Positions 18,885 through 26,110 of a DNA stretch of 64,000 bases are shown here, in pieces. A program made the position numbers and the translations under genes. Origin of the DNA: JAHQVK01 sp036788295. Lineage in GTDB: Bacteria > Myxococcota > Kuafuiibacteriia > Kuafuiibacteriales > Kuafuiibacteriaceae. The DNA lies in contig DAIQNR010000005.1 in assembly GCA_036788295.1 (NCBI GenBank), positions 1-64,000 on the forward strand, given 5' to 3'. The notes beneath the pieces are model-generated. The model did no database searches and had not been told where the DNA came from. It worked only from the letters and a program-made list of their open reading frames with translations. Positions within the stretch are counted from its first letter, which is position 1; each line of letters begins with the position of its first letter.

Positions 18885-20984
18885 GTGATCAGCGACATCA
18901 GCATCGTCAGGAACATTGGGATCTCCGCCCACATCGACAGCGGGAAGACCACCCTGACCGAGCGGATCCTCTTCTACACCAACCGGGTCCACGCCATTCA
19001 CGACGTGAAGGGCAAAGATGGCGTCGGCGCCAAGATGGACTCCATGGAGCTCGAGCGGGAGCGCGGGATCACCATCGCGAGCGCCGCCACCTACTGCGAG
19101 TGGAAGAAGCACCACATCAACATCATCGACACCCCCGGGCACGTGGACTTCACGATCGAGGTCGAGCGCTCCCTGCGGGTGCTCGACGGGGCGATCCTCG
19201 TCCTGTGCTCGGTGGCCGGTGTCCAGTCCCAGTCCTACACGGTGGACCGCCAGATGAAGCGGTACAACGTGCCCCGGCTCGCCTTCGTGAACAAGTGCGA
19301 CCGCGTGGGCGCCAACCCGGTCCGCGTCCGAAACCAGCTCCGAGAGAAGCTGGGACACAACGCGGTGATGATGCAAATCCCCATCGGTCTCGAGGACAAG
19401 CACGTCGGGGTGGTGGACCTCATCGAGATGAAGGCCCTCTACAACGATGGCCCGAACGGGGAGAAGATCATCGAAAAGGAGATCCCTGCCGAGCTCCTGG
19501 ACGAGGCCGCGGCGTACCGCGAGGAGATGCTCGACTCGGTCTCGATGTTCTCCGAAGAGCTCATGGAGGCCATGCTCGAGGAGAACGTCACCCCCGAGCT
19601 CATCCGGAAGGCGGTTCGTGACGGGACGATCTCCCTTCAGCTCACCCCGGTCTTCATGGGTTCCGCGTTCAAGAACAAGTCCGTGCAGCCGCTGCTCGAC
19701 GCGGTCACGCTGTACCTGCCGAACCCGGCCGAAGTGAGAAACGAGGCGATCGACCTGACGTCGGGCGCGGACGAGTCCCGGGTGGTCTTGAAGACCGATC
19801 CCGACGCTCCGTTCGCCGGACTCGCCTTCAAGCTCGAGGACGGCCGGTACGGTCAGCTCACCTACGTGCGCATCTACCAGGGGAAGGTGGCTCGCGATGA
19901 CTTCATCGTGAACACCCGCACCGGCAAGAAGACGAAGGTGGCCCGCCTGGTCCGCATGCACTCGGACGACATGGAAGACATCCAGGCTGCGTCGGCGGGC
20001 GACATCGTGGCCGTCTTCGGGCTCGATTGCGCATCGGGCGATACCTTCACCGACGGGACGCTCAAGATCGCGATGACCTCGATCTTCGTCCCCGACCCGG
20101 TGATCTCGCTGTCGATCAAGCCGAAGGACTCGAGGTCCGAGCAGAACCTCAGCAAGGCGCTGAACCGATTCACGAAGGAAGACCCCACGTTCCGGGCCGG
20201 AGTGGACCCGGAGTCGGGGGAGACGGTCATCCAGGGCATGGGGGAGCTTCAGCTCGACGTGTACATCGAGCGGATGAAGCGGGAGTACAGCTGCATCGTG
20301 GAGACCTCGGCGCCCCAGGTGGCGTACCGAGAGACCTTCACCCAGCGGGCGGACTTCAACTACACCCACAAGAAGCAGACCGGCGGCTCCGGACAGTACG
20401 GAAAGATCGCGGGCTTCCTCGAGCCCATCCCCGAGGAAGAGGCCACGGAGTTCGAGTTCGTCGATGACACGGTCGGCGGCGTCATCCCGAAGCAGTTCAT
20501 CCCGTCGGTGGAGAAGGGCTTCAAGTCCATGCTCGCCAAGGGCCGACTCATCGGGTTCCCCGTGGTCAACGTGCGCGTGGTGATCAACGATGGCGGCTCC
20601 CACGCGGTCGACTCGTCGGACAACGCGTTTCAGGAGGCCGCCCGGGGAGCGTGGCGAGCGACCTTCGACAAGGCGCGCCCGCGGATCCTCGAGCCGGTGA
20701 TGAAAGTCGTCGTCGAGGGACCCTCCGAGCACGCGGGCAACGTGCTGCAGACGATCATGCAGCGGCGCGGCATCATCAACGGCTCGCAGGAGGAAGACGG
20801 CATGACCCGCACCGAGGCGGAGGTGCCGCTCGCGGAGATGTTCGGCTACGCGACCGTCCTGCGGTCGGCTACCCAGGGCAAGGCCGAGTTCTCGATGGAG
20901 TTCTCGCGGTACATGCTCACCCCCTCGACCGTCGAGGAGGAGCTGGTGGCGAAGGCACGGGAAAAAGAAGCCAGCAAGAAGTGA
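18885..20984 (+). CDS. fusA: Elongation factor G, EFG1/mitochondrial-like subtype
   Basis: Translational GTPase, 699 residues, catalysing ribosomal translocation. G1 is AHIDSGKT (15-22), G3 DTPGHVD, G4 NKCD (about 142-145). The switch-I region (HDVKGKDGVGA followed by DSMELERERGITI) is diagnostic of the mitochondrial EFG1 / spdEFG1 group rather than of E. coli EF-G. GTG start with GAGG 8 bases upstream. It lies outside the str operon, while a divergent EF-G occupies the str slot at 54043-56133. I infer that this copy is the main translocase. Confidence 0.93.
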   Translation: MISDISIVRNIGISAHIDSGKTTLTERILFYTNRVHAIHDVKGKDGVGAKMDSMELERERGITIASAATYCEWKKHHINIIDTPGHVDFTIEVERSLRVLDGAILVLCSVAGVQSQSYTVDRQMKRYNVPRLAFVNKCDRVGANPVRVRNQLREKLGHNAVMMQIPIGLEDKHVGVVDLIEMKALYNDGPNGEKIIEKEIPAELLDEAAAYREEMLDSVSMFSEELMEAMLEENVTPELIRKAVRDGTISLQLTPVFMGSAFKNKSVQPLLDAVTLYLPNPAEVRNEAIDLTSGADESRVVLKTDPDAPFAGLAFKLEDGRYGQLTYVRIYQGKVARDDFIVNTRTGKKTKVARLVRMHSDDMEDIQAASAGDIVAVFGLDCASGDTFTDGTLKIAMTSIFVPDPVISLSIKPKDSRSEQNLSKALNRFTKEDPTFRAGVDPESGETVIQGMGELQLDVYIERMKREYSCIVETSAPQVAYRETFTQRADFNYTHKKQTGGSGQYGKIAGFLEPIPEEEATEFEFVDDTVGGVIPKQFIPSVEKGFKSMLAKGRLIGFPVVNVRVVINDGGSHAVDSSDNAFQEAARGAWRATFDKARPRILEPVMKVVVEGPSEHAGNVLQTIMQRRGIINGSQEEDGMTRTEAEVPLAEMFGYATVLRSATQGKAEFSMEFSRYMLTPSTVEEELVAKAREKEASKK

Positions 20985-21055
20985 CACCGCGACCGGTGGC
21001 CTTCCGGACGTAGGACCGGAGGTCATCGGATTCCACGAGAGGCGAGGTCAGGCCC

Positions 21056-22363
21056 ATGTACCGCAAAGAAGTCAACGAACGGAGCCCCCTGCGGATCTTC
21101 GAGCGCTCCATCCATGGGGGCCTCGGCGCCGGAAACCTCGGGGTCGTCATGGCCCGGGCCGGGGTGGGGAAGACCGCTTTCCTCGTTCAGGTCGGCCTCG
21201 ACGACCTCCTTCGGGAAAAGCAGGTCCTTCATGTGGCGGTAGGGCAGACCGTCGAGCACGTCCAGGCTTGGTACTATGCGCTCTTCGACGACCTCGCCCA
21301 GCTCGTGGGGCTAGAAAACCGCGCCGCCATTCGGGCGGAGGTTGGTCGTCGGTCGGTGATCCAGGCCTATCCGGGCGAGACCCACGTCGACCCGGACCAG
21401 CTCGAGAAGGCCCTCGACCTGTACGGTCAGCACGCCTCGTTTCGGCCGGCGGCGATCTTGCTCGACGGCTGGGACTGGAGCGGGCCGGCCGAGACCAGAG
21501 CGGCGGAGCTGACCAGGCTGAAGGAGATCGCCGGGCGAGCTGGCGCGGAGCTGTGGGTGGCCGCCCAGACCAAGCGCATGGACAGCCCCGAGCATCCGGT
21601 GCAGGTGCCGCCCCCCTGCTCCGACTTCGCTTCACTCATCGACGTCGCCGTGTTCCTCGAGCCGCACGCCGGGGCGCACGTCTCGGTCCGCATTCTGAAG
21701 GACCACGACAACCCGAACGTGCCCGAGATCCACCTCGCGCTCGACCCCGACACCATGCGGTTGATGGTCGAGGAAGAAGAGTTCGACACGCGGACCCCGG
21801 TGGTTCTTCCACCGTCGCAGTACACGGTGCTGTCGGGCGGCTGCAAAGGCGCAGAAGCCGAGTTCGGGGCCTGTGCGGAGCGGTGGGGCCTTCAGGAGGT
21901 CAACTACTCCTTCGCCGGCCGACCGGTGGTCCGGAGCCGGGGGCTGGTGGAGCTGACCGAGACCGAGCTCAAGCAAGGGGGCGTGAACCCGAGCTACATC
22001 GAAGCCCAGCTCCACCGGTCGTTCGCGAAAACGCCCCAGTTCCAGCGCATGCTTCAGACCATCTGGCACCAGGTGGCGACCGCCGGCCAGGTCTTCGTGG
22101 TGGGGCTCATCCTGCCCGACGGGACGGTCAACGGGGGCACCGGCTGGGCGGCCGAGCTTGGCCGTCACTTCAAGAAGGAGACCCACGTCTACGACCAGGA
22201 TCAGCGGAGCTGGTTCACCTGGCGGGACGGGGCCTGGGTCGACGAAGATCGGCCCAAGATCACCCGGACCCGCTTCACCGGCACGGGGACCCGGTTTCTG
22301 TCCGAAGAGGGGCGGCAGGCCATTCACGACCTGTTCTCCGACTCCTTTGGACCGAGGCACTGA
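21056..22363 (+). CDS. RecA-like ATPase fused to a SLOG-type domain
   Basis: 435-residue two-part protein. Residues 1 to about 245 form a RecA/KaiC-like P-loop ATPase: Walker A ARAGVGKT (33-40), Walker B AAILLDGWD (132-140), and a QT-containing strand (AAQTKR, 169-174). Residues about 256-430 resemble the SLOG/TIR-like Rossmann superfamily that binds nucleotide-derived ligands, with TVLSGGCKGAE (257-267) and GGTGWAAELGRHF (360-372). No membrane segments. It follows fusA by 71 bases on the same strand. Function is unknown; the architecture suggests an ATPase controlled by, or processing, a small nucleotide signal. Confidence 0.7.
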   Translation: MYRKEVNERSPLRIFERSIHGGLGAGNLGVVMARAGVGKTAFLVQVGLDDLLREKQVLHVAVGQTVEHVQAWYYALFDDLAQLVGLENRAAIRAEVGRRSVIQAYPGETHVDPDQLEKALDLYGQHASFRPAAILLDGWDWSGPAETRAAELTRLKEIAGRAGAELWVAAQTKRMDSPEHPVQVPPPCSDFASLIDVAVFLEPHAGAHVSVRILKDHDNPNVPEIHLALDPDTMRLMVEEEEFDTRTPVVLPPSQYTVLSGGCKGAEAEFGACAERWGLQEVNYSFAGRPVVRSRGLVELTETELKQGGVNPSYIEAQLHRSFAKTPQFQRMLQTIWHQVATAGQVFVVGLILPDGTVNGGTGWAAELGRHFKKETHVYDQDQRSWFTWRDGAWVDEDRPKITRTRFTGTGTRFLSEEGRQAIHDLFSDSFGPRH

Positions 22364-22488
22364 GGACCAGGGACAAAAGCACCGCCCCCCTGGCGTCGTC
22401 GCCGCTTCGCTCCCGTCCGTCCCAGACGACCGCCCGCCGTTCCGTCGTTGACTCCACGTCCGCCGGCGCGGACGCTGCCGATGCCGCA

Positions 22489-23346
22489 ATGAGTCGAAGC
22501 TACCAGGGCCCAGCGAGCGTGGGCGGGGCCTACGATACTTGGACCGCCGACGGTGTGCTCGAACGGTACTGGGGCGAGCACATCCATCACGGCTTCTACC
22601 CCGAGGGCCGGATCAACGGGGTCGATTTCCGGGCGGCCAAGCGCGCGCTCGTCGAGCGACTGCTGTCCTGGGCCGACCCCGGCCCGGTGCAGTCGGTGCT
22701 CGACGTCGGCTGCGGGATCGGGGGTAGCTCCCGGCTCCTGCATGAGCGGCTCGACGCCGAGGTCGTCGGGGTGACCTTGAGTGCGGCGCAGGTCGGCCGG
22801 GCCCGGCAGCTGACCGACGCCGCCGCGCCGATTCGCTTCGAGCAAGCGGACGCGCTCCACCTGCCCTTCCCCGACGATCGTTTCGACCTCGTTTGGTCGT
22901 GCGAGTCGGGGGAGCACATGCCGGACAAGCGCACCTTCTTCGCCGAGCTCGTGCGGGTCCTCAAGCCGGGCGGCACCCTGATCCTGGCCACTTGGTGCGT
23001 CCGGCCTGGAGAGCTGTCCCATCGAGAGCGGGCCCGTCTCGACGCAATCTACCGAGACTGGACGCTGCCGTTCTTCATACCGGTCGAGGAGTACGCCCAG
23101 ATGGCGCTGCTCGATGGCCGGCTTCGGGCGGTGCGGACGGACGATTGGAGCAGGCAGACCAGCCCGACCTGGCGCCACCAGCTCGTGCTCGGGGCCCGGG
23201 ACGTGTTCTGGCTGTTGAGGCAGGGCCCAGGGGTCATAGGGCGCAGCCTTCGCGATGCCCGCACCGCGCTGGCGATGATCCGCGGCTTCGCGGAGGGCAC
23301 GGTCCGGTACGGGCTGCTGCGGGGCACGAAGGAGCCTCCGCGGTGA
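22489..23346 (+). CDS. vte3: MPBQ methyltransferase, cyanobacterial VTE3 type
   Basis: 285-residue SAM-dependent methyltransferase. The N-terminal YDTWTADGVLERYWGEHIHHG and SAM motif VLDVGCGIGGSS (70-81), then SCESGEHMPDK and LVRVLKPGG, are the signature of cyanobacterial 2-methyl-6-phytylbenzoquinone methyltransferase (Sll0418 type). It would methylate the prenylated benzoquinol before ring closure, making the branch to gamma/alpha rather than delta/beta forms. It is the first gene of the four-gene operon; the stop overlaps the next start (GTGA). A TTGACT at 22448-22453 is a weak promoter candidate. Which of the two methyltransferases acts first is inferred from sequence type. Confidence 0.78.
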   Translation: MSRSYQGPASVGGAYDTWTADGVLERYWGEHIHHGFYPEGRINGVDFRAAKRALVERLLSWADPGPVQSVLDVGCGIGGSSRLLHERLDAEVVGVTLSAAQVGRARQLTDAAAPIRFEQADALHLPFPDDRFDLVWSCESGEHMPDKRTFFAELVRVLKPGGTLILATWCVRPGELSHRERARLDAIYRDWTLPFFIPVEEYAQMALLDGRLRAVRTDDWSRQTSPTWRHQLVLGARDVFWLLRQGPGVIGRSLRDARTALAMIRGFAEGTVRYGLLRGTKEPPR

Positions 23347-24320
23347 AGCGCGCCCTGCTCGGACGACTGCACCCGGAGGGGTTTCACGGCCGGGGCGCCG
23401 GGTCGCCGTTTTTCGAAGGGTGGTACCTCAAGCTCGCGACCGCCGACGAAACGAGAGCGGTCGCGCTGATCCCAGGGATCTTTCGCGGCCGCCAACCAGC
23501 GTCCCACCACGCCTTCGTGCAGGTCGTGGATGAAGGCGTGCGGTACCATCGCTTCTCGGCCGGTCAGCTCGACGGGGCCGAAGACCGCTTCGACGTCCGC
23601 ATCGGTCCGAATCGCTTTCACGAACACGGGCTCTCGGTCGATCTCGACCGCTGCCGCGGGGACCTGCGGTTCGGTCCGATGACCCCTTGGCCGGTGTCCA
23701 TCCCTTCGCCCGGGGCGATGGGTTGGTTCGCTTGGGTCCCGTTCATGCAATGTTACCACGCGGTCCCGAGCTTTGGTCACGAGCTTTACGGCTACCTCGA
23801 GCTCGATGGACAAAGCATCGACTTCACCGGGGGCCGCGGCTACCTCGAGAAGGATTGGGGCCGGAGTTTTCCGAAGACGTGGGTATGGATGCAGGGTCAG
23901 CACTTCAACGAAGACTTCTGCGTCGCAGTGTCCCTCGCCGACGTCCCTTGGCTCGGCCGGTCGTTTCCCGGTCTGCTCGCCGCCATGCATTTTTCGTCGC
24001 CCCCCCCCGAGCTCGATCCGTTTCTGTTTTTGACGACCTACGGCGGCGCTCGGGTCAGGGGCCTGGCGCGGACTCCCGACGGCATCGATCTTCGGGTCGG
24101 CGGCGGCGGCTTCGAGCTGGAGCTCAACGCTCGAGGCGGCGCCCCGGTTTCCATTCACATCCCATCGGAGGACTCGATGGATCAGGTCGTCGAGGAGCGC
24201 CTCGGCGCGACGCTCTCGGTGCGCTTGTCGAGACGAGGGCGGACCGTTCTCGAGACGCGAGGCCAACTCGCCGCCTACGAAGCCCACGGCGACATCGACC
24301 GGCTCGGGGGAAAGTCATGA
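23343..24320 (+). CDS. vte1: Tocopherol cyclase (VTE1 type)
   Basis: 325-residue protein of the tocopherol cyclase family, which closes the chromanol ring on prenylated hydroquinones. Recognised by FFEGWYLK (23-30) near the N-terminus, the central HHAFVQV, and EKDWGRSFPKTWVWMQ (169-184). Length is close to the cyanobacterial enzyme and shorter than the plastid precursor, and no transit or signal peptide is present. GTG start overlapping the upstream stop; its own stop overlaps the next ATG. This family member between two tocopherol-type methyltransferases and a homogentisate-type prenyltransferase is the strongest single pointer to chromanol synthesis. Confidence 0.85.
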   Translation: MKRALLGRLHPEGFHGRGAGSPFFEGWYLKLATADETRAVALIPGIFRGRQPASHHAFVQVVDEGVRYHRFSAGQLDGAEDRFDVRIGPNRFHEHGLSVDLDRCRGDLRFGPMTPWPVSIPSPGAMGWFAWVPFMQCYHAVPSFGHELYGYLELDGQSIDFTGGRGYLEKDWGRSFPKTWVWMQGQHFNEDFCVAVSLADVPWLGRSFPGLLAAMHFSSPPPELDPFLFLTTYGGARVRGLARTPDGIDLRVGGGGFELELNARGGAPVSIHIPSEDSMDQVVEERLGATLSVRLSRRGRTVLETRGQLAAYEAHGDIDRLGGKS

Positions 24321-25168
24321 CGAGGGAGGATCTCGGGGAGCGCATCCGGCAGCTGTACGACCGCACGACGGGCGGATGGGTCGATGTGTGGGGCGAGCAC
24401 CTGCACCACGGTCACTACGGCTCGGACGGGTCGGCGAAAGTGGACCACCAGCAGGCGCAGGTGGACATGGTCGACCGCCTGCTCGACTGGGCCGGGCCGG
24501 TCGAAGGACCGACGAAGCTCGTGCTCGACGCCGGCTGCGGGGTGGGAGGCAGCGCCCGGCACCTCGCGACCCGGCTCGGGGCCGAGGTCGAGGGGCTCAC
24601 CCTGTCCCCGGTGCAGGCCGGCATCGCCCGCCGTCTGTCCGCCGGCCGGCCCGACGTCCGGTTCACAGTGGCCGACGCGACCCGGGCGCCCTTCGAGACG
24701 GGGAGCTTCGACCTCGTTTGGGCGCTCGAGAGCGCCGAGCACATGCCCGACAAAGGCGCGTTTCTTCGCGAGTGCAGCCGGGTTCTGCGGCCGGGCGGGC
24801 GCCTCGTCCTCGCGACTTGGTGCCACCGCCCGGAGCCCCCTCCACTCCATCGCCGCGACCGGCTCCAGCTGGACACGATCAGCTGGTCCTACGGCCGCTC
24901 GCTGACCTGGGTGTCCGAGTCCACCTATTCGACCGCGCTCGCCGAGGGTCCGTGGACGCAGGCCCGCACCGAGGACTGGTCGGCCGCCGTCGCCCCGTTC
25001 TGGGCGGCGGTGCTCCGATCGGTGGTGACGAAGAGAGGCCTTCTCGCCGTGGCCCGCGGAGGGCGAAGGATGGTCGCCGGCGCGTACGGCGGTTTGTGGA
25101 TGAGGGGGGCGCTCGCCACCGGGCTCGTGCGCTACGTCGTCGCCACCGCAGTCCGGGGGGATGCATGA
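24317..25168 (+). CDS. vte4: Gamma-tocopherol methyltransferase, VTE4 type
   Basis: 283-residue SAM-dependent methyltransferase. N-terminal WVDVWGEHLHHGHY (21-34), SAM motif VLDAGCGVGGSA (69-80), ESAEHMPDK and ATWCHRPE match the gamma-tocopherol methyltransferase family, the last step to alpha-tocopherol. It is a paralogue of the first gene of the operon but clearly diverged. It overlaps both neighbours by ATGA. The C-terminal third (about 190-283) is Arg/Ala-rich and less typical. Substrate assignment rests on sequence type and context. Confidence 0.78.
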   Translation: MTREDLGERIRQLYDRTTGGWVDVWGEHLHHGHYGSDGSAKVDHQQAQVDMVDRLLDWAGPVEGPTKLVLDAGCGVGGSARHLATRLGAEVEGLTLSPVQAGIARRLSAGRPDVRFTVADATRAPFETGSFDLVWALESAEHMPDKGAFLRECSRVLRPGGRLVLATWCHRPEPPPLHRRDRLQLDTISWSYGRSLTWVSESTYSTALAEGPWTQARTEDWSAAVAPFWAAVLRSVVTKRGLLAVARGGRRMVAGAYGGLWMRGALATGLVRYVVATAVRGDA

Positions 25169-26061
25169 TCCGCACCCTCTGGGACTTTTCTCGCCCCCAC
25201 ACCATCATCGGCTCGACCCTCGCCGTCGTCGTCTTCTATCTCATCGCGGCCAGGGACGCGGGGCGACACGACCTCTTCCTCTTGCTCGTCAGCTATGGGG
25301 CCGCGCTCGCGGTCAACCTGTACATCGTCGGGCTCAACCAGCTCACCGACGTCGCCATCGACCGGGTGAACAAACCCCATCTCCCCCTGCCCTCCGGCCG
25401 GCTGTCGGCCCACGACGCCGCGCGCATCGTCGCCGTCGCCGCCGTCCTCGGGCTGGGGCTCGCCGCTGCCGGGGGCCCTTGGCTCTTCTTTACCATCGGG
25501 ACCGTGTTCGTCGTGGGCTCCTGCTACTCGCTCCCTCCGCTGCGCCTCAAACGAAAACCGGGATGGGCAGCGCTGTCGATCGTCCTGTCCCGCGGCGTCA
25601 TCGGCAACGTCGGGCTGTGGCTGACGTTCACCGTGGGCCTGTCCGGGGTCGCCCGGCTGCCGGCCCACGTCCTCGCCTTCGTCGCGTTCATGGTGGGCTT
25701 CATGACCGTCATCGCCTTGCTCAAGGACGTGCCCGACATCGAAGGGGACCGCATCCACGAGATCCGAACCTTCAGCGTGCGCTTTGGCCCAAAGCGCGTG
25801 CTCGCCAGCTCGGTGGGGATCCTCGGCGTGGCGTACGCGGGAATGGCCAGCCTCGGGGCGTTCGGGGTCGAGGGGCTCGACCCGCCGGTGACGGCGCTCA
25901 CCCACCTCGCGCTGCTCGCGGTCCTGCTTCGGTTCGCGCGGCAGGCACAGCCAGAGTCGAAAGCGTCGATGACCCGCTTCTATCGACAAGTGTGGACGCT
26001 CTATTACCTCGAGTTCGGCGCCTATCTTTTCGCGTGCCTGGGGACCGGCCGCTGGATCTGA
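25165..26061 (+). CDS. vte2: Homogentisate prenyltransferase, VTE2 type (UbiA family)
   Basis: 298-residue polytopic membrane prenyltransferase with about eight or nine hydrophobic segments. It carries both Asp-rich sites of the UbiA superfamily in the homogentisate form: NQLTDVAID followed by NKPHLPLPSG (58-77), and KDVPDIEGD (187-195). The start FSRPHTIIGS is also typical. It joins homogentisate to a C20 diphosphate with loss of CO2, the committed step to tocochromanols. GGPP from crtE in this window would give tocotrienols; phytyl-PP would need a reductase, which is not encoded here. Last gene of the operon, followed by a hairpin. Confidence 0.88.
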   Translation: MIRTLWDFSRPHTIIGSTLAVVVFYLIAARDAGRHDLFLLLVSYGAALAVNLYIVGLNQLTDVAIDRVNKPHLPLPSGRLSAHDAARIVAVAAVLGLGLAAAGGPWLFFTIGTVFVVGSCYSLPPLRLKRKPGWAALSIVLSRGVIGNVGLWLTFTVGLSGVARLPAHVLAFVAFMVGFMTVIALLKDVPDIEGDRIHEIRTFSVRFGPKRVLASSVGILGVAYAGMASLGAFGVEGLDPPVTALTHLALLAVLLRFARQAQPESKASMTRFYRQVWTLYYLEFGAYLFACLGTGRWI

Positions 26062-26082
26062 ACCACGAGGGGCCTGGTTCGC

Positions 26083-26110
26083 GAGCGTGCTTTTCGAAGC
26101 GCTCTTTGCT
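26083..26110 (+). terminator. Possible terminator after the tocopherol operon
   Basis: Twenty-two bases downstream of the prenyltransferase stop is a hairpin with a bulge: GAGC and GCTT on the left pair with AAGC and GCTC on the right around a TTCG loop, followed by TTTGCTC. The T tract is short, so termination strength is doubtful. It sits between two converging genes. Confidence 0.4.

Noticed and set aside
21056..22363. Reading the gene after fusA as a circadian KaiC or DnaB-type helicase
   Set aside because: Only one RecA-like domain is present and the second half is Rossmann/SLOG-like, not a second KaiC repeat or helicase core.
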